NCBI GenBank assembly: GCA_964518635.1
Contig: CAZFGK010000011.1
Coordinates: 1-64,000 of the forward strand
DNA length: 64,000 bases
Origin: CAZFGK01 sp964518635
GTDB lineage: Bacteria; Zixibacteria; MSB-5A5; GN15; FEB-12
Reading direction: 5' to 3'
Shown in pieces: positions 38,534 to 46,355 of the stretch. The position numbers were made by a program, and so were the translations under genes. Positions within the stretch are counted from its first letter, which is position 1. The number at the start of each line of letters is the position of its first letter. Below the pieces are notes generated by a model, which was not told the DNA's origin, ran no database searches, and saw nothing but the letters and a program-made list of their open reading frames with translations.

Positions 38534-41380
38534 GTGAAAGATTCGAGACCAAAGCAGACCAGCACACTGAGTAGACAATACCTTCGTACACAGGTGAGTG
38601 GTCGCGTAATCATCTTTTCACTCATTATCTCGTTCGTATTTGTTCTCGCTATTCCTACCAGTCTCTCTGCCCAATTCTATTTTGGAAAGAACAAAGTCCA
38701 GTATGATCGCTTTGAATGGCAGGTCATGTCGACCGAGCACTTTCGCATCTATTTCTATACCGAGGCCTACGATGTTGCCGCGATAGCGGCGAAGATCGCC
38801 GAAGAGAGCTATCATGAGCTGGCGGCGCAATTCAATTATGAGTTTCGTCATCCGATCCCTTTGATTCTCTATTCACTCCCATCCCATTTCTCGCAGACTA
38901 ATACCACCCAGGGGCTGCTGCCGGAGTCTGTTGGTGGTTTCACTGAGTTTCTCAAACGACGAGTGGTCTTGCCATTCAATGGAAACTTCTCGGATCTACG
39001 TCATGTGGTTCGTCATGAACTAGTGCATGCGTTCCAGCTTGCGAAGACCGATGCAGTAGGAGATCGTCTCCCTGCCTTTCGTGCACCGTACCCTCCACTC
39101 TGGCTCTCCGAGGGGCAGGCCGAGTGCTGGTCGGAAGAATGGGATACCGAAGCGGACATGATCATGAAGGATCTGATCCTTGAAGATCAACTCCCATCGG
39201 TGAGTCAGTTAGGAATTTTCAACGGCAGCTATTTCATCTACAAGACAGGTCAATCCCTCTGTCGTTTCATTGAATTGGCCTATGGACGTGACAAACTCAC
39301 CCTCATGTTCGAACTCTGGCCGAAAGCGAAATCATTTGATCAGCTGATTGAATTGACTCTTGGAGTCACGATAGAGAAGCTCTCCAGCGAGTGGCACTAC
39401 GCTCTCAAGAAGAAATATTTCCCCGAGCTTGAGTCTCGCGGACTTGCCCGTAATGAAACTGATCGGCTCACTCGAGATGGTTTTTGTGTGGAGGGTGTTC
39501 CAATTCGCTGGGATGATGGTCGTGGCAAGGGTTCAAAGGAGTGGGTCGTCTATCTGGCGAACAAGCTTGGCTACACCAGCATCTATCTGCAGCCCAGAGT
39601 AGCCGGTGGAAACTCGAAAATTCTCGTCAAAGGGGAACGAACCGCACAATTGCAGTCTTTGCATCTGTTGCGCACGGGGATCGATGCCTCTGATCGCGGG
39701 ATGGTGGTATTTAGTGCGAAAGATCAATATCGTGACGCGCTGAATCTATATGACCTTGCTGAGGAACGAATCGTTCGTCGCTATACCTTTCCGAATATTG
39801 TCGAAATTCGTTCGCCGAGATTTTCTTCAAACGACGAGAAAATTGTGTTCGTCGGTTTCACCACCAGTGGCTTTGGTGATCTCTATCTTCTGAATCGTGC
39901 GACTGATTCACTGACTCGTCTCACCAGCAATCAGTATTTCGAAACTGATCCGGCATTTTCAACTGACGATCAGAAAATTATCTTTAGCTCCGATCAGGGG
40001 GAGTATGGTCAGTCTGGCTCGTTGAATCTTTTTTCTCTCTCACTTGCAGACACTTCTGTAGTGCAACTCACCTTCGGAAAGAGCCGTGATCTGTCACCTG
40101 AACCGATCAAACGAGGTATTCTCTACTCTTCTGATCGGGATGGTGCGCAGAATCTTTATTTGTTAAAGGATGATGGAAGCTCAGAGCGACTGTCAACTCT
40201 GGCGACTGGGGCGTACGATCCCCGATTAGCATCGGATGATTCGACCCTTGTGTTCACTGGCTTCCAGCAATTGGGTTATCATGTCTATCAGACAACTTTC
40301 CCCGATACGCCGACCGTTTTTCCGGCACTTGCTGAGAATGGGAGCAGTTGGAAAGCTGAGCGAATAGACAGTAGTTATGTGAAATCATCGGTGAAGTATG
40401 CGACTGATTATTCACTCGATGTCGCCCAGTCGGCAATTTCTTACGACCCCGTAGGCGGTTCGCTCGGTGGCTTTCAGGCGGTGCTCTCCGACATGCTCGG
40501 GAATCATTCCTTTTACTTCCTGCTGACCAATACGGCAGAAGGGGGAGAGGATTTCCTGACTTCTTTCAACGTCGGTGTGACCTATCTGAACAAGAAAAAC
40601 CGTCTCAACTGGGGAGCAGGAGTCTTTCATCTCTACGACGAATACTACAACGATGTTGATCAGTATTACTTCGAACGTCAGGTTGGTGGCGTGGCACTCG
40701 CGAGTTATCCAGTCTCGCGATTCAGTCGGTTTGATCTGAGTTTCTTCGGGCGGTATAGCACGAGGCAGTTTCGATTCGGACTGCCGGATCGAAATGCCTT
40801 GCTCGGTTCGAGTTTCCTCTCCTATGTCTACGACAATAGTCTGTGGGATCAATCAGGCCCGATTGAGGGAAGACGCTACAATCTCACCACCGGTGTCACG
40901 TACGCTCTAGACAAAGGACAACTCTTTGCGACGACGGTTTCAGCCGATCTTCGTCATTATCTTCGTCTTGGAACGTACAGTGCCTTCGCCAGCCGCTTGT
41001 ATTATTTTCAATCAGACGGGGAAGAGCCACAACGACTCTACTTCGGTGGCTCCTGGAATTTCCGTGGCTATGATCGTCGCCAGTTCTATACGAGGCACAT
41101 CGCCTTCGCCTCACACGAACTTCGCTTCCCGCTGATTGATGATCTGAGAATCGGCTTACCAATTGGACCGATTTCATTTCAAGGGATCCGTGGCGCACTC
41201 TTCGGCGATGTCGGCTCGGCATGGGAGGATGAAAAAACTGACTGGCTCGGCTCTTATGGAGCTGGAGTTCGAGTTAGTCTTGGGTATCTCGTCCTGCTGC
41301 GTCTCGATTTCTCCTATCGCACTGATTTCAAGCAGGTCGAACCGCTTGATGTCGACTTTTTCTTCGGATGGAATTTCTGA
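38534..41380 (+). CDS. Secreted peptidase-MA / beta-propeller / Omp85-type barrel protein
   Basis: 948 aa from GTG 38534, which has AAAGGG about 6 nt upstream. A signal peptide (residues about 23-46, ending SLSA) is followed by three parts. First, a gluzincin-like domain with HELVHAFQ (His161, Glu162, His165) and LSEGQAECW for the third ligand. Second, a TolB-like propeller at about residues 330-590 (repeats such as FSSNDEKIVFVGF, FSTDDQKIIFSSD, LASDDSTLVFTGF). Third, a C-terminal barrel with YFGGSWNFRGYDRRQF and GALFGDVGSAW, the Omp85 signature, ending in FFFGWNF. It likely sits in the outer membrane with the first two parts in the periplasm. Substrate unknown. The next gene is overlapped by one base. 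Confidence 0.85.
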   Translation: MKDSRPKQTSTLSRQYLRTQVSGRVIIFSLIISFVFVLAIPTSLSAQFYFGKNKVQYDRFEWQVMSTEHFRIYFYTEAYDVAAIAAKIAEESYHELAAQFNYEFRHPIPLILYSLPSHFSQTNTTQGLLPESVGGFTEFLKRRVVLPFNGNFSDLRHVVRHELVHAFQLAKTDAVGDRLPAFRAPYPPLWLSEGQAECWSEEWDTEADMIMKDLILEDQLPSVSQLGIFNGSYFIYKTGQSLCRFIELAYGRDKLTLMFELWPKAKSFDQLIELTLGVTIEKLSSEWHYALKKKYFPELESRGLARNETDRLTRDGFCVEGVPIRWDDGRGKGSKEWVVYLANKLGYTSIYLQPRVAGGNSKILVKGERTAQLQSLHLLRTGIDASDRGMVVFSAKDQYRDALNLYDLAEERIVRRYTFPNIVEIRSPRFSSNDEKIVFVGFTTSGFGDLYLLNRATDSLTRLTSNQYFETDPAFSTDDQKIIFSSDQGEYGQSGSLNLFSLSLADTSVVQLTFGKSRDLSPEPIKRGILYSSDRDGAQNLYLLKDDGSSERLSTLATGAYDPRLASDDSTLVFTGFQQLGYHVYQTTFPDTPTVFPALAENGSSWKAERIDSSYVKSSVKYATDYSLDVAQSAISYDPVGGSLGGFQAVLSDMLGNHSFYFLLTNTAEGGEDFLTSFNVGVTYLNKKNRLNWGAGVFHLYDEYYNDVDQYYFERQVGGVALASYPVSRFSRFDLSFFGRYSTRQFRFGLPDRNALLGSSFLSYVYDNSLWDQSGPIEGRRYNLTTGVTYALDKGQLFATTVSADLRHYLRLGTYSAFASRLYYFQSDGEEPQRLYFGGSWNFRGYDRRQFYTRHIAFASHELRFPLIDDLRIGLPIGPISFQGIRGALFGDVGSAWEDEKTDWLGSYGAGVRVSLGYLVLLRLDFSYRTDFKQVEPLDVDFFFGWNF

Positions 41381-42573
41381 TGAAAAAAACAACGGTCTTA
41401 TTCTTGCTTCTCCTTTCTCTTCTCACCGCGATAGTTGGCTGCATGCCACTCAGTCGCTGGCGGTGGGATCAGGGATCACTTGGCTCGGCATGGCCGGTAG
41501 CCGGTGGAAGCTCGCGTTCGACATTTTCGCTGACCGATGGAAAATTCAACGGCAAACTCGATTCCCTCTGGACAAGACGATTAGGTGACAAACCGACCTC
41601 ACCACTGGTCATTTTAGATGCGACCCTTGTCTATTCGTCGAGCAAGAAGAGAATCCGTCAGTTCGATCTGGCAACCGGAGTAGAACTGGCTCAGTTTCGC
41701 TTACCCGGAACCGCTGCATCGACGCCGAATCGTCTAAAAGATCAACTCATCATTTCTCTAGGTTCCCGCGCTGATCGGGTGGCTTCATTTTCACAGGGGG
41801 ATCGTTTTGCTGACTGGTCGCGCCGACTCGTTGATCCCTCACAAGGGTTGTTGGTCACACCGTCAGTGATTGTCGCCGCTTCGAGTGCCGGTCTCTTGAT
41901 TGCACTGAATCCCAACGGGGGGGATACACTCTGGACTCGTCGGATCGACGGCCCCATCCGTGCTCGTCTAGTTGGCGACTCATCCTCAGTCTTTGTCACC
42001 GGGGATAATGGCACGATCTATTGTCTTGAATCCAGGACCGGGAAGCAGCAATGGGTGCAAAAATTGAACAGTTCAGTAGTGGCGACACCGGCCCTTTCGA
42101 ATTTTCTGCTGGTGCCTACGATGTCGGGGGAAATTGTTGCCTTGAATCCAGACGATGGAGTCATTCGCTGGCGAGAAACGCGCTCCGGTGCTCTATGGGG
42201 AGGGGCTGCTTCTGCCGATACCATTTGTATCGTCGGCTCTGGTGCACACGGTGGCGAGATCGTCGCGGTGCATACGAACGATGGGCGCGAACTCTGGCGT
42301 CAACAACTGCAGGGCGTGGTTCGCGCGACGCCATCGATTATCGGTTCAGTCGTCGTCGCCGGTACATTGCGTGGATGGCTCTATACTTGTGATCGTGCGA
42401 GCGGAATGAAGCTCGATTCGCTGCATTTGGATGGCGCGATTGAGCAGTCGGTCATCAGTGACGGCACCAACATTTTTGTCGCAACCGCCCGCGGAACTGT
42501 CGCGGCATTTGGAGAGGCACTCAGTGGCTGGTCAACGAAATCAGGAGGATCTGCTTCGGCTCAATCTCAATGA
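41380..42573 (+). CDS. PQQ-repeat beta-propeller lipoprotein (BamB-like)
   Basis: 397 aa from ATG 41380 (TGATG overlap with the upstream stop). The signal ends AIVGC, so Cys20 is likely lipidated. The body contains propeller blades of the PQQ/BamB type, each with a LWTRRLGD-, WTRRIDG-, QQWVQKL- or LWRQQLQG-like tryptophan motif and ALNPxxGxxxW spacing. BamB helps the BAM complex insert outer-membrane proteins. Here it lies directly after an Omp85-type gene, which suggests a shared assembly or secretion job; this is inference. The HEAT gene starts inside its 3' end. Confidence 0.82.
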   Translation: MKKTTVLFLLLLSLLTAIVGCMPLSRWRWDQGSLGSAWPVAGGSSRSTFSLTDGKFNGKLDSLWTRRLGDKPTSPLVILDATLVYSSSKKRIRQFDLATGVELAQFRLPGTAASTPNRLKDQLIISLGSRADRVASFSQGDRFADWSRRLVDPSQGLLVTPSVIVAASSAGLLIALNPNGGDTLWTRRIDGPIRARLVGDSSSVFVTGDNGTIYCLESRTGKQQWVQKLNSSVVATPALSNFLLVPTMSGEIVALNPDDGVIRWRETRSGALWGGAASADTICIVGSGAHGGEIVAVHTNDGRELWRQQLQGVVRATPSIIGSVVVAGTLRGWLYTCDRASGMKLDSLHLDGAIEQSVISDGTNIFVATARGTVAAFGEALSGWSTKSGGSASAQSQ

Positions 42574-44662
42574 GCTTGCGCAGGATATGGCTCGCGAATG
42601 CGGGCTCGCCTGCAAGAAAGCCGGGATCTACGGTCCCGATCATCCCGCCGCTCTCAAAGCTGCTGAAAAACCGTTCCTTGCAGTCAGACGATTCTTTGAT
42701 GTCCGCCCGATTCTCCCGCTGCATCTTATGCGCGGCAAACTCTCCATCGCACAGGTACAACTCAAAGAGACACATCTCACTGATCAGTTCGTGCAGTATG
42801 TGCAGATGCTCGATATCTTCGGGATTCTCTTTGACGAAAAACTTTCCGTTCGTGATCTGAGCGTCTTTCTCAATTCTCTCACCAAACGTGAGAACCGATT
42901 TGCACAGCGATTTGATCTTGGGACGGTATTGAAGCAGCAGGGTGTGACCACTATTGAGGTCAATTCCGAACGAGCGATGCGCTTCTTTGAGTCGCGCAAA
43001 CAATACCGTGGCGAGATTGCCGGTGATTTCAGCGTCCGTCATTTTCTGCGCGAGCAACTTCCTGATGAACCGCTGGAGCTGGCAAAACTCTGGAAGGTCA
43101 ATGATTCGCAACTGGAAGGACAGGGGGTCGATTTTCGGGGACATCTGGTAAGTCATATCCAGCCGGAAAAAATTGCCATGATTTCACGGCAGTCATTCGA
43201 AACCGCTTTTTCACAAGCGCAGAATGATCCAGCTCTCTTTGCGACGCTGCAATCTATGGCCGCGTTTCATCCTGACCGACATCAGTTCAAGCAAGTACCT
43301 GTTCCGAGTCAGTCACCAGAAGTCGAACAGCAGGACGAGATCACATTGATCCGAAAAGAAGCCCGCCTTCAACTTGATGCTGCCTTTGAAAAGGCAATCA
43401 GTGCGGACGCGACTTCGAACGATTTGCATACGATTGAAAACGCATTCGAGCGAGTGATCAAGACCGGTCAATCTGAATACGCCGAGCAATTCGTCACGAA
43501 GATGATCACGACTCTCTCAATCGCTGAAAATTCGGTGAAACGGCAGTCCGTGCTGGTCTTGCTCAAGCTTCTCTCACTGGAGCAGCAGGTCGCGGGGCAT
43601 TCTGTGTTCAAGTCGGCAATCGCACTGATTGCAGAGCTGGTGCGAACAAAAGCGGAGAGTTTTGAACATGGGGAGATCGGGGTCGCGCTTATCGAACGAT
43701 TTCTGAGCAGTGAACGATACCCCGAATTGGTTCCGCTTGCCCTGGCCCTTGATGGACGAATCGACCGTATGCTTGGGGTGACTACGGTTGACTCACCGAT
43801 TGTCAAGCGACTTCGTGACACCATCCATCATCCAACGTATCTTGAAAAGGTAGTACAGACAGCACTTCATGGTGCGACGCCGCAATCACGGCACACCGCG
43901 TTGCAGTTGATTGGTGCCTTGCGCTCCGAAGAGGTAGCCATGTCGTTGGCATCTCAGATTTCACATCCAGAGCGTTCGGTCAGGCAGACCGTCCTCAAAA
44001 CACTTGGTGAAATGGGAACGGTTGCGGAATCAGTCTGCATTGATCTTCTCACGCAGGTTCGTCATTTCTCCACTGAGAATCCTGACCGTTGGTATAAGAT
44101 TCGAAATGCACTCAATCTTCTCGGTCACCTGGTGGCTCGTACTGCTTCCAGCGTACTCCGTCCTTTGGTTGATGATCTTGATCCGCGTGTTCGTGGCGAA
44201 TTGGTTCTCTGTCTTGAGAAGATTAAAGGAGAAGAGGAGATTGATCTTCTCCTCGAATGCGCTACCGACCCGGACAAAGAGGTCCGTGCTCGCGCGGCTT
44301 CGGCACTCGGTGCTATCGGAAGTCGGGAGACTGTCGCGCCCATTATCAGAATACTCCAGGAGGGGCATGATATCGACTGCATTCGCTTGGTTGCCTCACT
44401 CGGCAGAATCGGCGGAGATGAAGCGAAGCAGTTCCTTGCTTCCGCTTTATCGGATGACGAACTCGCGCAACGTCTCTCTCAGAATATCTCCAAAGATGAG
44501 CTTCGTGCCGCGGTCATCAGAGCCCTCGGAACAATCGCCGATCCGGATGCTCTCTCCCATGTCAAACGCTTCTCAGAATCGATCCCCTTCACTCAGCGGC
44601 TGCTTCTCCGTTCGAGTCATGTCGGGGAAGCTCTCAGCGAAGTCCTCGAAAAGAAATCCTAG
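42524..44662 (+). CDS. HEAT-repeat protein with an unassigned N-terminal domain
   Basis: 712 aa from GTG 42524, which has GGAGAGG at 42511-42517, about 6 nt upstream. The frame is open further upstream into the lipoprotein gene, but that part is only its shadow; the overlap is then 50 bp. Residues 1-230 contain KAGIYGPDHPAALKAAEKPF and a later FGILFDEKLSVRDLSVFLNS, a pattern seen at the start of other FCB multi-domain proteins, function unknown. Residues about 460-690 are tandem HEAT-type helix pairs (VRQTVLKTLGEMG, VRARAASALGAIG, LRAAVIRALGTIA). No signal peptide, so probably cytoplasmic scaffold. Confidence 0.78.
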   Translation: MAGQRNQEDLLRLNLNELAQDMARECGLACKKAGIYGPDHPAALKAAEKPFLAVRRFFDVRPILPLHLMRGKLSIAQVQLKETHLTDQFVQYVQMLDIFGILFDEKLSVRDLSVFLNSLTKRENRFAQRFDLGTVLKQQGVTTIEVNSERAMRFFESRKQYRGEIAGDFSVRHFLREQLPDEPLELAKLWKVNDSQLEGQGVDFRGHLVSHIQPEKIAMISRQSFETAFSQAQNDPALFATLQSMAAFHPDRHQFKQVPVPSQSPEVEQQDEITLIRKEARLQLDAAFEKAISADATSNDLHTIENAFERVIKTGQSEYAEQFVTKMITTLSIAENSVKRQSVLVLLKLLSLEQQVAGHSVFKSAIALIAELVRTKAESFEHGEIGVALIERFLSSERYPELVPLALALDGRIDRMLGVTTVDSPIVKRLRDTIHHPTYLEKVVQTALHGATPQSRHTALQLIGALRSEEVAMSLASQISHPERSVRQTVLKTLGEMGTVAESVCIDLLTQVRHFSTENPDRWYKIRNALNLLGHLVARTASSVLRPLVDDLDPRVRGELVLCLEKIKGEEEIDLLLECATDPDKEVRARAASALGAIGSRETVAPIIRILQEGHDIDCIRLVASLGRIGGDEAKQFLASALSDDELAQRLSQNISKDELRAAVIRALGTIADPDALSHVKRFSESIPFTQRLLLRSSHVGEALSEVLEKKS

Positions 44663-44807
44663 CATCTGCCATCTTGACAATTTCTAAGCCATCTTGGCTG
44701 CCCTCTTGTGCCGTATTGGCATGGCAGTGTCATGATGGCAGTCGTGCTTCATCCGGTAAGACTCAAGAAAATCAATAAACCATTACTGCACAACACGTTA
44801 ACTGGTT

Positions 44808-44823
44808 TGGCACGCCGTGTGAT
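44808..44823 (+). promoter_or_regulatory. Possible sigma-54-like promoter before hsp20
   Basis: TGGCACG (44808-44814) is a perfect -24 element. After four bases the -12 position reads GTGAT, where the consensus is TTGC followed by A or T, so the invariant GC is GA. It lies 55 bp before the hsp20 ATG. An NtrC-family activator is encoded at 33878, but no direct link is shown. Confidence 0.25.
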
Positions 44824-44877
44824 TAGTAGTCGTGCATGACACATACAACTATCACCATACTACCACGGAGGTCAGAA

Positions 44878-45333
44878 ATGACAAACATCATGCTACATCC
44901 TAGCCGTCTCACACGTGACGTCGAGAAAATGCTCTCGCGATCATTCGATGATTTCTTCTCAGTCCCGGGCTTTCGGGCGGACACGGTCCCCGACTACTTC
45001 CCGAAAGTTGACATCAAGGAGACGAAGGAGAATCTGCAGCTGACATTTGAGGTTCCCGGAATGTCGAAAGAGGACATCAAGGTCCTGATCAAGGACAAGA
45101 TCCTCACCGTCAGCGGGAAGCGAGAGGATCGACGTGAAGAGAAGAGTGATCAAAAAGGTGTGAACTGGATACGCACCGAGATCAGTGTTGGCGAGTTCAG
45201 CAGGAGCTTCACCCTTCCTGACTATGTCAACCCTGATCGGGTTCGAGCAGACTATAAGCATGGGATGCTTGAAGTCACTCTCGATAAGCGAGAAGAGCTG
45301 AAGCCGAAGGAGATTGAGGTCAAGATCGGCTAA
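44878..45333 (+). CDS. Small heat-shock protein, Hsp20/alpha-crystallin family
   Basis: 151 aa from ATG 44878. GGAGG at 44867-44871 stands 6 nt upstream, whereas the longer frame from 44836 lacks a ribosome site. The alpha-crystallin domain spans about residues 40-140 with PKVDIKETKENLQLTFEVPG, EDIKVLIKDKILTVSGKRE and the FSRSFTLPDYVNPDRVRADY segment. The C-terminal I-x-V-type anchor appears as IEVKIG. It holds unfolding proteins for refolding by DnaK/ClpB, and dnaJ and clpB genes follow. This is an ordered stress operon. Confidence 0.95.
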   Translation: MTNIMLHPSRLTRDVEKMLSRSFDDFFSVPGFRADTVPDYFPKVDIKETKENLQLTFEVPGMSKEDIKVLIKDKILTVSGKREDRREEKSDQKGVNWIRTEISVGEFSRSFTLPDYVNPDRVRADYKHGMLEVTLDKREELKPKEIEVKIG

Positions 45334-45373
45334 GCCGCTCCGCAGATCCAGCTCGTGATTTGAGATGAGGCAG

Positions 45374-45399
45374 ACGGTCGGCTGGTGACAGTCGACCGT
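45374..45399 (+). other. Hairpin between hsp20 and dnaJ
   Basis: ACGGTCG (45374-45380) pairs with CGACCGT (45393-45399) around a 12-nt loop; only two T residues follow the stem. It may be a weak attenuator or an mRNA-processing site that sets the ratio of Hsp20 to DnaJ. Confidence 0.35.
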
Positions 45400-45449
45400 T
45401 TGCATGTACATTGCTTCGCACGATCAAACGACCTGAACGGAGTACCCAG

Positions 45450-46328
45450 ATGCAGATTCCCAACTATTATCAACGACTCGGCGTTGCCGAGACTGCTACG
45501 GCAGAGGAGATCAAGCGGGAGTTTCGTCGTCTGGCAAAAGAATTTCATCCCGATAGAAATCCGGGTGATAAGAGTGCCGAGCTGCGTTTCAAGGAACTCT
45601 CTGAGGCGTATGATGTCCTCTCAGATTCAGAGAAACGTCGCGAGTATGATCAGATTCGTCGGAATGGCTCCTTTGAGGAATCTTTTCGCAGACGTGGGCA
45701 GCATCGACAACCTGATCAGGAGAGTGGGTTCGATTTTCATGTCGATGATTCAATGTCATTTGAAGATCTCTTCGGTTCTTTATTCGGAGATGTTCGAGGA
45801 GATTCACGCAGCCGTCAACGCAGCAGAGGTACAGGTGCGCGACATGTTCCGGGGCGGGATATTGAAACAACCATCTCGATTCCGTTCTCGCTTGCTGTTC
45901 GAGGTGGAAAATATCGAGTGCAGTTGACCATCGACCACGCCCTGAATGTGACGATTCCAGTCGGACTCCAAAGCGGCACTCGCATTAGACTCGCCGGACA
46001 AGGGGAGAAGACCTCATCGGGAAGGGCAGGAGATCTCTATCTGACAGTCAACGTAGAGCAGCAGCAGGAGTATGAACGAATCGGCAATGATATCATCAAG
46101 AAAGTCACCCTTTCACTTCGTGATGCAATTCTGGGAACAATACGTACTGAGCAATTTGTTGAACAGGAGATACGAATCACCATACCGCCGATGAGCGGAC
46201 CGGGGACACGGCTGCGTCTGCGAGGAATGGGGATACATGGCGGAGATGGTATCATCGAGACGACATTGATCTTTCCGAAAGGGCTCAGTGAGCCACTTCG
46301 GAGATTGGCAGAGCTGCTGCCGGACTAA
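45450..46328 (+). CDS. DnaJ-type cochaperone without zinc finger (CbpA-like)
   Basis: 292 aa from ATG 45450, with CGGAG about 7 nt upstream. The J domain (residues 4-70) has YYQRLGVAETATAEEIKREF and the HPD motif at residues 33-35, needed to stimulate DnaK ATPase. A short Phe/Asp-rich linker follows and there is no Cys-rich zinc domain. The C-terminal client-binding domains contain GRDIETTISIPFSLAVRGGK and LAGQGEKTSSGRAGDLYL. Class B (CbpA/DnaJB) is thus the best label. It lies between hsp20 and clpB. Confidence 0.93.
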   Translation: MQIPNYYQRLGVAETATAEEIKREFRRLAKEFHPDRNPGDKSAELRFKELSEAYDVLSDSEKRREYDQIRRNGSFEESFRRRGQHRQPDQESGFDFHVDDSMSFEDLFGSLFGDVRGDSRSRQRSRGTGARHVPGRDIETTISIPFSLAVRGGKYRVQLTIDHALNVTIPVGLQSGTRIRLAGQGEKTSSGRAGDLYLTVNVEQQQEYERIGNDIIKKVTLSLRDAILGTIRTEQFVEQEIRITIPPMSGPGTRLRLRGMGIHGGDGIIETTLIFPKGLSEPLRRLAELLPD

Positions 46329-46355
46329 GAGAGTAAAAGAAAGTGCAGGGCACAT

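Noticed and set aside
44663..44877. CIRCE element or sigma-32 promoter upstream of hsp20
   Set aside because: No TTAGCACTC-N9-GAGTGCTAA or CTTGAA/CCCATNT pattern could be found.
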